Notes: generated by a model not told the origin, from the sequence alone. DNA of 64,000 nucleotides from Corythucha ciliata (GCA_038030265.1 CM075937.1:2046001-2110000); one strand, 5' to 3'; shown: positions 11,459-23,300, counted from the first letter of the stretch. A program made the numbers and translations.

Positions 11459-13832
11459 CTAATTCATCACAAAGTCTTTGAATCGAACTGGCAAGCGAAT
11501 GTTCCGCCGGGGACGACGTTGAACTTCCTGCCGACAAGGGCTATAAGTGGTCGGAGATCCTTGAAGATGACTGTCAAAAGACTCATTTCCATTTGCTAGC
11601 AGAGAGGCACGAGGGAGCAAAATCGAACTCGTGGAAGGAGATCGAGGAAGATCTGGCCCAGTAAAGGAGCAAGGTCTGGGAATCTCGAACACCTGCGTTG
11701 GTCCAGTAAATTGGACCCTCTTGACGAGTGTCGACCTCATTTGATTTATGTGGCGCTTCACGGTCCTCCCAGAGTCCAAAAGAACGATATAGATGCAACG
11801 TCCAAGCCTTTTTTTTATCTCCCCGAATTCCCATGAGGGTTTGCTAGTTTTTGAAGAAACAGCCTTTATTTGAACTCTCTCGCCCACTGAAAAAGAACGA
11901 AAAGGACGAGATGAAGAAGGAGTAGGATTAGGCGATGGTAGGGAATTGGACGGAAAAATGGCATTTAAGCGAATGCGGAGGGTGCGGTGTAAGTATTTTT
12001 CGGCTGGAGACTCTCCACATGAAAGGGGGGTGGCTCGATGTTGGAAAAGTATTTTCCTGATCTTCTCTTGAATTGGAAGATTTTCATCCGAGGTGGCTCT
12101 CAGCCTATTTTTGAGAGTTTGGATGTTTCTTTCAACCAAACCATTGGTCGCCGGATGCCCCGGCGCGATAAGTTTTTGGGCTAGTCCTTTGGTATTACAG
12201 TATGCCACGAATTCGTTACTTGTAAAAATTGACGCGTTGTCCGAAACAATAACTCGTGGGTACCCGTGAAACGAAAAAATACTTTCTAGTAGTGCAATGG
12301 TGTCCGCAGTGGTTGGTGAATTCGGAGTAACACGGACTTCTGGCCACTTGGATCTCGCATCGACGCAAACTAGAAAAAAGTAACCGTCAACAGGGCCGGC
12401 ATAATCAATATGGACCCGGTCCCAGTTTTCTTCTGGTAGATTCCACGGATGAACGGGGACTTTTGGGGGATTTGATTTTACGAGAGCACAATTTTTACAC
12501 TCTTTTACCAAGCGTTCAATATCTCGGTCGATGGATGGCCAATAAACGTAACGACGGGCGAGCTGCTTCATCCGCGTAACGCCTTGATGCGTTTCATGTA
12601 GCTCGTCTAAAATTCCGGAACGAAGATTTTGGGGAATAACGACTCGATCATTTCTAAAAAGTATGCCATCTGACAAGGTGAATTCAGAATCTTCTGAGGA
12701 GGAAGAGAGTTTACGGACGAGTTCACCGAGTTCAGGATCTTTTGCCGTTTCTTCTTTTATTACTTTTATTGTTGGACTGGCGTCCGTGGTTAAAACGAGA
12801 GGTAATTTGGGGTCGAAAGGAACTAGAACTCGATCACTACAAAGTTCAGATTTTATTTTGATGAATGCTGACTCACAGTTTGATGTCCATTTCCAGAGGG
12901 CATTGTTTTTTAACAGGCAGCGAAGAGGGTACGTGATCGAAGAAAAGTGTGGAATGAAACGCGAGTAATATGTAGCGAGGCCTAGGAAACGACGTACTTC
13001 ATCGGCATTTGACGGTCGAGGCATATTCTGAACAGCGGAGACCTTCGCAGGAGACTTTGAAATTTTATTGTATTCGACGACGTGCCCTAAATACTCGATT
13101 TTGGTCTGGAAAAAAATGCACTTTTTTTGGTTAAGGTGTAGGTCATAATCGGAGAGTCGTCTTAAACAGGCATGTAAGTTTCGAAGACATTCGTGAAATG
13201 TCGAACCGTGGACAATGATGTCGTCGAAATACGACTCCGTTTTTGGGAGGTCTTGGAGGATTTGGGAAACAATCCGATTGAATTCAGACGGAGCTGTCTT
13301 GATGCCGAAGCTTAGACGATGCACGCGGTAAGTACCTCGGTGTGTCGAAATTGTTTGAATGACGCTGCCTTCTTCGTCAACCTTTAAATGAAGATAAGCT
13401 TTGAACAGGTCAAGTTTACAGAAAAAACGAGAGTTTCGAAGACTATTTAAAACGTCATCTATTCGCCGAATTGGGTAATTGGCTTTTACCAGTCGATCAT
13501 TTACCCCACATTTATAATCCACACAGAGACGGATTCCTCCATCAGGCTTAGGAATTACCACCAGGGGTGAGCCCCAGTCACTGGTGGAAACGGGGGAAAT
13601 AATACCGTCATTTTCGAGGGATTGTAGCTCTTTGTCTACACGGTCACGAAGAGCATGAGGAACGTCGCGTTCCTTCGTGAAAATAGGTTTTGCTCCTTTT
13701 CGAAGGTTGAGTCGTACCGTGAAATCTGGAACACAGCCTATCCTTTCTTGAAAAATGGTGGAATAGGTACTGAAGAGTTCGTTCAGAGCGTCATTTGAAT
13801 TTACGTTATTGACTGGAAGAGTGGACGACATC
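11459..13832 (-). CDS. gypsy Pol: RT and integrase, RNase H deleted
   Basis: One open frame with gypsy pol domains on the - strand. RT: VVIPKPDGGIRLCVDYK, then SYFDDIIVHG (catalytic F-D-D at about 13220), then RRFLGLATYYSRFIP. Integrase: zinc end HETHQGV...CKNCALV, then HIDYAGP, VSDNASIF and NGLVERN, giving the D,D,E triad, then a C-terminal region with a basic GERVQIK patch. Unusual: after TTDAS (about 12780), the first RNase H Asp, the protein jumps straight to TIKVIKEETAKDPELG, the linker that normally follows RNase H. About 150 or more residues, with the other catalytic acids, are missing without loss of frame. The frame continues upstream to 13906, but that part lies inside the inserted element. 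Confidence 0.9.
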
Positions 13833-14189
13833 CGGGCGAAAAAAGGTAATTCTCTTCGACTGTTACCTTTTCTCGGGTCGTTCCCTCTACACAAGTCCGA
13901 AAACAATCATCACACTCTTGTCACTAAAAACAAATTCTCCTAATAGTTGGTCTACGAACAGCAATAGTATAGTGATGTGCTATATTTCATGCTCGACTAT
14001 TTTGTGTTGTAATGTTGGCAACACAACTGACGTTTCTTTTATCAATTTCAATTTACTTACCTTTATTTTGGTAATTCAGTTGACGAATGATCCTCCGTAC
14101 TAAAAATTCCCTTACAGAACATCGTTTTTCATACGATCACCCACTCAAAAGTTTGAACGGTTGAATGGTTAAAAAACGTAATTTTCAGC

Positions 14190-14665
14190 CTTTTTTGTCT
14201 CTTTTGGTTGTAACGACTTCACTATCAGTTTCTCATGATAGTTCACAGAGAATAAGTTGAAGATCATTACATTTCCTTCGAAATGAGCCCTTTTCGAACA
14301 CTTTACACCAACGTAGCAATAAGTTACAGACGTATGAACTGACCAAGTTTTTTCATTTTCAAAAAATCCTACTATCCAACGCCGGGAAAATCAAGTATGA
14401 TCAAGCTTGAACATATAGCTTGGGTTTGTACTGCTCATAGACCCCGTTATTTCTACCGTTTTTTAGTTGGATTTGTTAAAAATGAAAAGACTTGGTCGGT
14501 TCACACGGCTGTAACTTGAGGTTACATTGGTCTAAAATGTTCGAAAAGGGCTCAATTCAAAGGAAATGTAACGCTCTTCAACTTATTTTCTGAGAACTAA
14601 TTGTGAGATACTAAAAGTAGAGTCGTTGCAAAGTAAAAGAGTCGAAAAAAACAGAAAATGGTGGT
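14190..14665. repeat. Foldback element nested in the gypsy insert
   Basis: Arms 14190-14370 and 14478-14655 are inverted copies with scattered mismatches. For example, GAGCCCTTTTCGAACA at about 14285 is matched by TGTTCGAAAAGGGCTC at about 14538, and TTGTAACGACTT by its complement near 14625. No coding content. Confidence 0.75.
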
Positions 14666-15291
14666 TTTTAACACAATTTCCCAATATTTCCGAGTCACGT
14701 AAGTTGGAAACTATTAGGATATAATTATGAAAAATCGAAACAAGTGACCTTCCTGGTGGTCTCCAGCAACCTGGTCACATCGGACATCCGGGGACTTTTA
14801 GTATGTTTACCTCCCAACAGCCTCAAACATATTGGAAAATTAAAAATTCACTAAACTGACCATGTTGACCTATATTCTCTTATTGACTGGACTAAATACC
14901 ACAACCCCCTGAATCGTACATGTATAGGCAACTCCTCAGATTCAACTGCGTGATTCATTGCTAAATATGCAATGTCGTGTCCAAATGGCCAGCTTTCTCG
15001 CCGAGAAATATAAAATAGCTCGATTAGCAATTTATACGTCAAAAGACTCAAGCATAGATACCCAGGTAAAACGGCATTTGGCTATTGGGTTGTTATAGTG
15101 TATCACGCACCTACTAGACCAGAATTTCAGGAAAAATTCGTCGATATTTTACCTATCTTCTTAATCACTTAATTGGGTTATTGCGTCAGCATTCGTTTAT
15201 TCGGCAGAAATAACAATTTTTCATCAAAATCTAGTCTTGACTTCTTCAAAATCGGACATTTTCACTTAGGTCAAATTGGCCGTTAATCAAC

Positions 15292-15720
15292 AATGGGGAA
15301 CTTGCACATTTTTCAAAAGTTGGTGTTTCTTAAAGAGGGCTCTTCCACAAGCCTATATTGCTCACATTAAACTTTGAAATCAATCAAGGATGCTTTTTCA
15401 GCGAATTTCTAAAAAAAATTGAGTGGGGGTTCGATTACGTCAAAACTTATTTATTGAAATGGATGATGCGGGGAAGAGGGGGTTAGACGCGTTTACTGGA
15501 AGGAAATTTTTCATGTTATTTGTAAACAAACAATTTTAGAGTTCCCTCAAATGCTTCACAAGTAAGGATTGACGTAATTTCCCGTCAGAACTTTGAACCT
15601 TTTTTAAAAATCTTAAAACGCACCAATCGGGTTGCAACTTCCGTTGTTATCCTTCAGTTCACGGGTCAAATCACCGGTACGCTTTTCTTCCCAATCTGAG
15701 ATTCATGCAAGTTCCCCATT
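15292..15720. repeat. Inverted-repeat MITE
   Basis: Ends are a perfect 15-bp inverted pair: AATGGGGAACTTGCA at 15292-15306 and TGCAAGTTCCCCATT at 15706-15720. The centre is non-coding. No clear target-site duplication. Confidence 0.5.
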
Positions 15721-16597
15721 AACGATTTGGTGGATAGCTTTGTAGCTTTGGGGTAACATGTGGTAGGAATTTAACAAGAACAAAATTGAAAACAAGACAC
15801 GATTTACACCACCAAACTGAAGCTTTTAAAAATCATTCAAAATCCTATCAAGAAAACAATTGATCTCGTCGGTAACGAAAAAAATAAAGATTACACTTTT
15901 AGGAAAATTATGTTATCCTCGCCACAGGTTCTGAATCTCATTTATTTGGACGCTGAAGTTTCGTTTCACGGGATGATGAGAGCTCTAAATGACAAAATTG
16001 GTATTACACAATAGCTAGACACCGAACCCAACACTTCATACCTCGTAGCCATTTTGCAATCACGAAGTTTTTTTTTTGTTTTTTTTCCTTTGGCATTGGC
16101 TTTGCGCCATACAGCCATTGCATTTAAGTGAGATATAGGAATAGGAAGTTAAATTCATGTTTTTACATCACCCATATGTGGAGAAGAAAATAAGGAATTT
16201 TGTTTTTAACGCCAAAAAGACTTGTCATTGGAAATCACGAAGATTGAATAACTGCCCCAAAAATTAACAATCATAACCTCAGATAAAGAAAATGTATGCT
16301 TACATCCACGAGAGAATACTCAAAAATCCATTTCACAGCATCGTCCACGACAGTCATGATCATGAAAAAAAGAACAGCTCAAATTCAGAGGAAAATCAAG
16401 AGTATAATTATTTAATTCATCTCATAATCCATGTTTCTTGATGAGTTCATCTTGCTCTAGCATATCAGGCATTAAACAATACGCAATAAGAAGCCATCGA
16501 TTGCCCTTGAGCTATTCTAGCCAGAATATAATACCAATATTATAGTGGGAAAAATGGCTTAATTTCGTCACTTTTGAGAGGTACTCTGGTGCAACGT

Positions 16598-16785
16598 ACA
16601 AGCCTTAAAGCGAGCAAATTCTTGCTTTATTGGTCAGCCAGAGTCTAAATTTGAAGCACTGGAGGAGCTATTAATTAAACGTCGATTGTTTTCAGCCGGA
16701 GGACGATCTTGCAAGCCTTAAAGCGGGGCAAGTTCTTGCTTTATTGGTCAGCCAGAGTCTAAATTTGAAGCACTAGAGTAGCTGT
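16598..16785. repeat. Direct repeat of about 75 bp
   Basis: Two copies, about 16600-16672 and 16713-16785, share CAAGCCTTAAAGCG and GGTCAGCCAGAGTCTAAA with few differences, separated by about 40 bp. Local duplication inside the gypsy insert. Confidence 0.75.
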
Positions 16786-17321
16786 TGGATTAGAAAGCAA
16801 AACAGAAGCATGAATTTTGTACCGGATGATAGAGAGGATAATTACATACGGAATCTTATCAAAGAGATGAAAAAAGAGTATGAGATGGCTCGCATGTTTT
16901 AGCTTAATATTCTTTGGTTTTACAAACCTGTCTTAATTGTAAGTTCCGTGAGGTAGCTTGAAGAATATTGCGTGACGAATACTTTAAATCCTTCATTAGA
17001 TAGGTTGTATACAATTGAGGCACTTACAATATGAATAATTCCAGAAACAAAACACACATTCGAAAGGAGATTGAGTATTTTTGAGTTATGTTGTCACACC
17101 GAAGGAACTTTTTAATACGGAGGATCATTACAACACAAAATAGTCGAGCATGAAATATGGCACATCACTATTGCTGTTCGCAGACCAAGTATTAGGAGAA
17201 TTTGTTTTTAGTGACAAGAGTGCGATGATTGTTTTCGGACTTGTGTAGAGGGAACGACCCGAGAAAATGTAACAGTCGAAGAGAATTACCTTTTTTCGCC
17301 CCGTTGTCGGCATCCCGACTG

Positions 17322-18792
17322 GAATAGGGAACTTCATTTCATTATCGACCTGCTTAAGATCGATTTCGAGCTGACGGATCCACTGTCTCCCTAGAAGAGC
17401 GTCGTGACCGTCGGGAACTAAATACATTTCGCCGACAAATTCTTTTCCGCGATATCCGACTGTAACAGAAACTTTTCCTCTCGAGTTAATGATATTACCC
17501 GTGTAGGACCGAAATGATATATTTGAAGGCTTCACGGGGAGTGACAAATCGAGCTGATAGAAATCCTGTTCGGAAAGTAGCGAGTACTTGGCTCCGGAAT
17601 CAACCTCGAAAGTTTGTGGTTTTCCGTTTAAGAGAACTGTGACAACGTATTTGTCCGAATCAGACACCTGTAATTCAAAAAGATTGACGATTTTTTGGGA
17701 GGGAAAAGAGTCGACTTTTTGAAGGCCGTAAATGGCAGGTTCCTTTATGAATTCGTTCGAAATAGGTTCCACCGACGAAGTTGAAGTGGGATCGGAAACT
17801 GCGTGGCCCTTTCGCAAGAGGGTAGAGAAACAAACCCGGGCGACGTGACCTTCTTTCTTGCATGAATTGCAATGTAATTTCGAACGGTCGTGTTTACATT
17901 CTGTAACGGTATGGTTTTCTTTTCCGCATCTGAAACATAAATTTTCAATGCCAAGTGTTCTGTAACTGGGTTGACGACTGTGTTTAGAAAAACTCGATCG
18001 TGATCCTTTACTCGACGAACGTAAACGAGACTTTGACCTGTACTTCGAACGACTTTGACGAGATGAAGTGGAAATAGCGTTAGTATCCCCGATATCCAAT
18101 AGTGAGCGGCTCGAAGAGGATCGCTGAGTGAGTTCCTTACTCTCGATTCTTGAGGCTTCAAGGGCAGCTGCTTTGGCAAGAGCTTCATCGAAATTCGAAA
18201 TATCGGCCTGTAAAATTTGCTCTCGCATCCAGTCTTCCCGTAAACCGCGGACGAATTGTGCCCTAAGAAAAACGTCGGTTATTGAAACTGATCGGGAACA
18301 CTCACATTTTATTGAAAATTCGCATTCTGCTATGTCGCGCTGAAGAGTAGCAACATATTCTGCGATTGACTGGCCCTCTTTTTGATAGATGCTCAGGAAG
18401 TAGTGCTGAGCGAGTACGACGCTCTTTTTCGGCACGAGCATTTTCTTGAAGGCTTGTACCAGATTGTCATAGGTGAGGGTTCTGAGCGATTTTTCAGGAC
18501 CTAAATAAGCCTTGAGGTTATTGTAGTGGGTGGAACCGATGGAAGCGCACAAAAGTTGGGCAATCTTCTCCTGATCTGAAACATTTTTCATCGCTACGTA
18601 ATTTTCAAACCTTTCCAAATAGCACGGGAACTTCTCTTGTCGGGGGTCATAATGCTCGAAAGGAGCGATACTTGAAAAATGTATGTGACTGTCTCGACTT
18701 GTAGCTGGTGGGTGACCCGTGATGTGAGCTAGCAACGTAGCTTGTTGCTGTTGAAGAAGTTCGAGTACCTGTTGGAACTGGTCAGCGTTCAT
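17322..18792 (-). CDS. gypsy Gag with zinc knuckles plus aspartic protease
   Basis: The ATG at 18790-18792 lies about 50 nt inside the 5' LTR, as expected for gag. The Q-rich N-terminus is followed by a gag-like capsid region (HYDPRQEKFPCYLERFENYV), an Arg/Ser-rich stretch, then two CCHC knuckles: CFRCGKENHTVTEC (about residues 286-299) and CNSCKKEGHVARVC. A retropepsin follows with FEVDSGAKYSLL (Asp near residue 398) and LLGRQWIRQ. The native frame ends at ...PVGMPTTG where the insert begins. The open frame then runs on through insert sequence to 17128, which is not part of the protein. gag and protease look intact. Confidence 0.92.
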
Positions 18793-18841
18793 TTGAAATG
18801 ATTTTCGTACGACGAGGGACTATTTTCCTGACGTCGCCAAC

Positions 18842-18999
18842 TGTTGTATCTTTTGTACTTAGTTAAGAAATATTGCACGCGTATTTTAGGTAACTCTTTG
18901 TTTGAAATCTAATTTATTAATAATGAAAAAAATATGATTTGTAAATAATGGGTTCTGAAGTTCAACAAATAGGGAATTTGAAGAGATGAAGCCATAACA
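18842..18999 (-). repeat. 5' LTR of the gypsy element
   Basis: Partner of 11267-11424. It starts TGTTGTATC and ends CCATAACA on the + strand, followed by the duplicated ATAAT at 19000-19004. The adjacent GTTGGCGACGTC, read on the - strand, is the probable primer-binding region. Confidence 0.95.
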
Positions 19000-19102
19000 A
19001 TAATGAAACAAAGTGATAATTACCAATTTTTAACAAATTTGAGAGCAGAACCCCCCAAGGAAAAGTTGAAAACCTACGCCCTTTCATGAAAGCTTGTTCG
19101 TA

Positions 19103-19525
19103 ATTAGAAGCGTGCGCCTCTTATCTTTCGGAAGGCATTCTTGTTATCAGTTCAGTGTTTTCTCTGTGAGAAGTGGAATAAATTTTAAGTTTTTCTCGCT
19201 TTTTCAGGAACAAGGTAATTTTGAAATCGTATACTTTTATGGTTTATTGTATGCTAGATGTAGAATTAAATTAACACATTTTTAACTTCTAGATGATAGT
19301 TGAAGTGAAGGAGAGGCTCGGAGAGCTGTGGGCCCTCGTCGGAGGGTTCGACCCAAGTTCAGCCGTGGACTCGGAATTCTCCCATGATATGCCTCAGCTT
19401 TCAAAATTACCTTGTTCGTAGAAAAAGCAAGAAAAACTTAAAATGTATTCCATTTCTCACAGAGAAAACACTGAACTGATAACACGAATGCCTTCCGAAA
19501 GATAAGAGACGCACGCTTCTAATTG
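19103..19525. repeat. Foldback MITE with about 120-bp arms
   Basis: Left arm about 19103-19226 (AATTAGAAGCGTGCGCCTC...AGGAACAAGGTAATTTTGAAA) and right arm about 19393-19525 are inverted copies with few mismatches. A 165-bp centre lies between them. No coding potential. Target duplication unclear. Confidence 0.8.
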
Positions 19526-20107
19526 AATAAAGTAAGAATTCCAGAGGCATCTATCGGGATCGATTTTCCCAAAATGCTTCAGGACCGTGTCTTATCAAAA
19601 GCGACGCGACTTGTAATCCATATGACTTTGGACTTATCGATTGTCTTGTGCTGCGGGAGACACGGCAGCAAGCAACACATATAAAAGGGAATCTCATAAG
19701 ATTTGGGTACAATCTATGGGCCATGGCTACCCAGGGCAGCTACCTCGTATTATTCGAATGTAAAGAGGTTGCATCAGGATGAGAGATCACATGGATGAAT
19801 GATGGTGGTGGGAGGGTAGCTCCCACATCATGAAGAATTTGGACTAGGTGCTGAGTGCAGATCTTGTTCTTGAAACGGTACCACGTTTACCATCTTCGAA
19901 GAGTCCTATTACCGGAGTTCATTATTATAGATAACCTTTCACTAGTAGGTATCTACACGCTTTTCACCGGTATGTTTCTTCTACGTGAACTGGCAACCAA
20001 AAGATGTTGGTGACAGTTTAGATGTTGGTAAGGGTAATTCCAACTGAAGTCTTGCCGATTCAATTTGAAGCTCGCTTGTATCAAGAAAACTGTGCCCGAG
20101 CTCTGTG
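19526..20107. other. Gene-free stretch
   Basis: No gene seen. Holds about 30 bp (CCATATGACTTTGG at 19617-19630) shared inverted with 9273-9303. Confidence 0.35.
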
Positions 20108-20203
20108 CTATATGCGTCTGTGGAGTCTATGCAACCTATCAAAATGCATCATTTTTCAGGGAGTAAATATAATTATGTTTGGCTGCATAAACTCCACGGA
20201 CGC
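20108..20203. repeat. Small foldback MITE, copy 2
   Basis: Arms TGCGTCTGTGGAGTCTATGC (left) and GGCTGCATAAACTCCACGG (right) are inverted with two or three mismatches around a 50-bp centre. Related to the copy at 9968-10076. Confidence 0.7.
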
Positions 20204-21055
20204 TTAGCAGAAGGCTTGTGAAGACAGATTTAGTTACTGTCATGGAGCAACCCCAGTTACCAGAGTGAAGAGAATCGGGTTTGTCAATAACACCAACAAA
20301 AAAATCAACATCCCAGAAACAATCGTTTCATGGTATAGTAGTGGACATATGTGATGAGAATCTTGCCTCCTTGTGGTGTTCTCTCATGGGTAAAAAGTGA
20401 TGGTACCCTTTATTCCTTTTCAAAGTAGATGCACCCTGCCAAAGTAGATGCTGAAACGGATTACAGGGGATAAAGAAGGCCAATATAAATTACCCTCCTA
20501 TAACAATGCCCAGTTCCGACGAACCGTCGTCCAGGCATGTTGCTTCAAAGAGGGAACCCTCAGTCCTCAAAAGCACGCTACGTCGATGCATTCTCCTCAT
20601 GTTTTTTTTTACGCAAGCCATCGGGTCATACAACTGACCTGAGCCACGAAATAAGTGCATGAACGCGAAGAAGGTGCAGGTTGTGTCACAAAAACCGGCG
20701 AAAAATGTGCCAGACTTCTAGTGTTGTGGTTCACGTCCATTATTTTTACTAATTTAAAAAATCCATTGAACGTTTTTCATCTATCTTTATGTTCGCAATA
20801 ATTGCTTTTTTCTTTATTCATGTCCATAACGCATGAAAATCGTACTAAATCCTAGTGCCTTGATCACGCAGGAGTGATAGCGCATCCCGGTGCACCCTGT
20901 AGGGTGCGACACCATATCTCCCCCCCCTCCACACAATAAAAATACAACTTAATTTATTCTGTCTCATTTTAGTCCAACACGATCAGAATATAACGGAAAT
21001 TCGAAATTTTTGTTACAACCTTGAGCATGGGAATTGGAGGGTTAAAAAAAACTTT
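20204..21055. other. Gene-free stretch
   Basis: No gene seen. Contains GCACCCTGTAGGGTGC at 20900-20915, related to the near-palindrome at 8954-8971, and GGAATTGGAGGGTTAA at about 21029-21044, which matches 8572-8588 in inverted orientation. These are likely diverged pieces of one dispersed repeat. Confidence 0.4.
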
Positions 21056-21540
21056 GGCAGTTATTCCTCTTTATAAAGGTGGGATAGATGTAATATGAGT
21101 AATTACAGGCCCATAGCCTTAACTCTTTATTTGTCCAAGGTACTTGAAAATGTATCAAATCTAGAATTCTATCCTTTGCGAATGATCATAATTTAATTTC
21201 CAGGCATCAAAATGGATTTCGAAGGGGGTTGAGTACTGATACTGCTTTGTTTAATTTGACTAATTTGTTTTTACATAAACTTAATGATGGATTCCATGTA
21301 GTGGGTACTTTTCTGGATGTGAAAAAGGCTTTTGGTTCCGTGCAACACTCGGTTCTTCTTAATAAATTGAGTAAATGTGGACTTCGTGGTATCCCTTTAA
21401 AGCTGATTGAATCTTATTTGTTCAATCGCCAACAGACAGCAAATGTTAATAAGGAGTTGAGTGAAGAACTTATTCTAAATTAGGGCAAACCCCAGGGCAC
21501 TGTCCTAGGGCCCCTTCTCTTCTTGCTATTTATCAATGAA
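21056..21540 (+). pseudogene. LINE reverse transcriptase fragment (CR1/L2/Jockey-like)
   Basis: Readable over three frames: AVIPLYKGG, NYRPIAL, SFANDHNLISRHQNGFRRG, then the open part 21229-21483 with TFLDVKKAFGSVQHSVLL, which carries the first RT catalytic Asp in the context usually seen as D-x-SKAFD. After a TAG follows GKPQGTVLGPLLFLLFIN. The YADD box and everything after it are missing. Truncated at both ends. Sequence differs from the two Jockey copies elsewhere in the window. Confidence 0.85.
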
Positions 21541-21639
21541 CAGTTTTTCAACTAAAACTTTTTGTCAAGCAACTCCAGCGAGGAACCATAAGGTTTTTCT
21601 AGCTTATTCCCCCGTGGTCCATGCAACACATCTGTTTTA

Positions 21640-23115
21640 AAATTTTCACCTATAATGAAATGGCCTAAAATGAATGGCCGCAAAATTAGCACAAAACGCT
21701 ATTTCACAGCTGAAATTGGGAAAAATCGCTAATTTGCAATTTGCAGATGAAAAGTTGTGAAAAAAAAATTAATTCGCGGATACAAAATGAAGAAAATCAC
21801 TAAATCGTGGCAAAAATGGAAAAAATCACCAATTAGCACAGCCAAAATTTTCAGTTCAAATTGGGGAAAAGTGCTAATTCTCGGTTAAAAATGGACAAAA
21901 TTGCTAATTTGCTGCTTAAATTGAGTCAAACGCCAATTCTTGGAAGAAATTGACAAAACTCGGTAGGTAATGCACGGGTTGGAAACGCTACCACGCTGCT
22001 AAAATTTAGAAAAAGCGAAAATTCGCTGCTAAAATTGAGAAACATCACTAATTCTCGAATTAAGTGTCGTGAAATTTATAATTTTAAAATGATGATTTTT
22101 TGACATCATAGATGTAAATTTTTTGGTTTGAAAAAGGTTTGAACAAAAAATTTTCGTTTATAATTTAAATTCGCACCTTCTGGAGGCATTTTTGGGACTA
22201 AAATTCAGAAAAATGGCTAATTCATGCATGGCTATAGTATAATGTTTAAAAACGCGCTAATTCACGGCTAGAACTGCCGTGAAGCAATAATCTATACACA
22301 TAAAAGTTATATGAAATTGCTAATGCGGTGGTAAAATGAGAAAAACCGCTAATTGCGGGTAATATTTAGAAAATAAAAATAATCAGAGAAAGGTTAATTT
22401 TAAACCCTAAAAATTGAGAAAATTGCTAATTCGCGGCTAAAAATTGGAACAACTCGCCAATTTACAGCTATAATTGCGCCAAACGCCAATTTGTGACTGA
22501 AATTGAGAAAATTCGCTAATTCACAGGTTTGAAACGCTACGACGCGTCGCCGCTGCAATACAAAAAAAACGCTAATTAGCGGTTGAAACTGAGAAAAATT
22601 CTAATTAGCGCCAAAAACTGAATATACGCCAATTTGCGGCTTCTGAAGATAACTTTTCAGGCTGAAATTGAAAAAAAAGCGCCAATTTATGGCAATAGGT
22701 GAAGAAACCTCTAATTCGCGAGTAAACTGAGAAAAATCGCTCATGCATTGCGTGTGGTGAACCAAAAAACCATAATTCGTGAAAAGTCCCCCTAATTTGC
22801 GGCTAACATTGAGGAAAACACTTAAGAAAAACGTTAATTTCCAGCTAAAACTGAGAAAAGTGCTAATCCCCAGGTAAAAAAAATTAAAAAATCGGTAATA
22901 TGCTGCTAAAATTGAGGAAAACGCCAAAACTCGTGGATAATTAAGAAATGTCGCTCACGGGATAAAAACGATACTTTGCTGCTAAAGTTGAGAAAATGCG
23001 CAAATTCATGGCAATGGAAGGGGGTGGGGCAAAACCGCTAATCTGCGGCTGAAATTGAGAAGAACGATAGACTCGGTCAAAATTGAGAAAAGCGCTAATT
23101 TGCGGGTAGAGTCCA
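21640..23115. repeat. Degenerate minisatellite, 'GCTAATTCGCGGCTAAAATTGAGAAAA' type
   Basis: About 1.45 kb built of dozens of imperfect units of roughly 25-40 bp with core CGCTAATTCGCGGCTAAA followed by TTGAGAAAAA. Unit length and sequence vary widely, so this is an old, decayed array. Reading frames in it are chance. Its right edge (GCGGGTAGAGTCCAAAA) is shared with a dispersed repeat, see 23116-23300. Confidence 0.85.
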
Positions 23116-23300
23116 AAACTGGCCCTTAACTGAGAGATTGAGGCAATGATGAGGCAAACAAGATGTCCAGATTCAAGAGTGTGCTGGCTGGGTGGAATAG
23201 CGACTAAAATGTGAATTACCCCTCTCGCCTAACCATTACGAGATTTCAATCTGATCCCCCCCCCCTCCAGGAGAAATTCCTACCTGCGCCACTGGTTTCC
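23116..23300 (-). repeat. Terminal segment of a dispersed repeat ending CAGTGGCGCAGG
   Basis: This 185-bp segment matches 49457-49845 in inverted orientation (TTAACTGAGAGATTGAGGC, ATGTCCAGATTCAAG, GATTTCAATCTGATCCC). Read on the - strand it begins CAGTGGCGCAGGTAGGAATT. CAGTGGCG is common at hAT-type ends. Both copies border GCTAAT-type sequence, so the minisatellite is probably part of this repeat family. Confidence 0.65.

Larger units (their letters stand above)
13834..17321. mobile_element. 3.5-kb non-coding inverted-repeat element inside gypsy
   Basis: Inserted at the gag/pol junction. Left end (+) reads GGCGAAAAAAGGTAATTCTC, and the right end is its exact complement. The inverted repeats run about 170-200 bp with few differences, except for about 90 extra bases in the left arm near 14016-14090. 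Flanking CCG on both sides may be a 3-bp target duplication. Taking the ends as GGGCG instead gives no duplication and would rejoin gag and pol in frame. The centre has no long reading frame and holds two further inverted-repeat units and an 80-bp direct repeat. Superfamily not assigned. Confidence 0.75.
11267..18999 (-). mobile_element. Full-length Ty3/gypsy LTR retrotransposon with an internal insertion
   Basis: Bounded by two 158-bp LTRs (11267-11424 and 18842-18999) that differ at only two sites by eye, and by a 5-bp target-site duplication ATAAT (11262-11266 and 19000-19004). Transcription is on the - strand: 5' LTR at the right, then TGGCGACGTC next to the LTR as the probable primer-binding site, gag-protease, pol, 3' LTR. 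A foreign inverted-repeat element (13834-17321) interrupts the gag/pol junction. Length is 7,733 bp, about 4.2 kb without the insert. Near-identical LTRs imply a recent insertion, although the RNase H domain has been lost. No env gene was seen. Confidence 0.95.

Noticed and set aside
13833..13906. Upstream extension of the gypsy pol frame (start at 13906)
   Set aside because: Those codons lie in the inserted inverted-repeat element; the native pol sequence begins at about 13832.
17128..17321. C-terminal extension of the gypsy gag frame
   Set aside because: It is insert sequence; the same segment appears inverted at 13834-14010.
11267..18999. Possible errantivirus with an env gene
   Set aside because: No env-like frame follows pol; the 3' LTR comes shortly after the integrase end.
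22601..22927. 108-codon frame on the - strand
   Set aside because: It lies wholly within the degenerate minisatellite; codons follow the repeat, not a protein.
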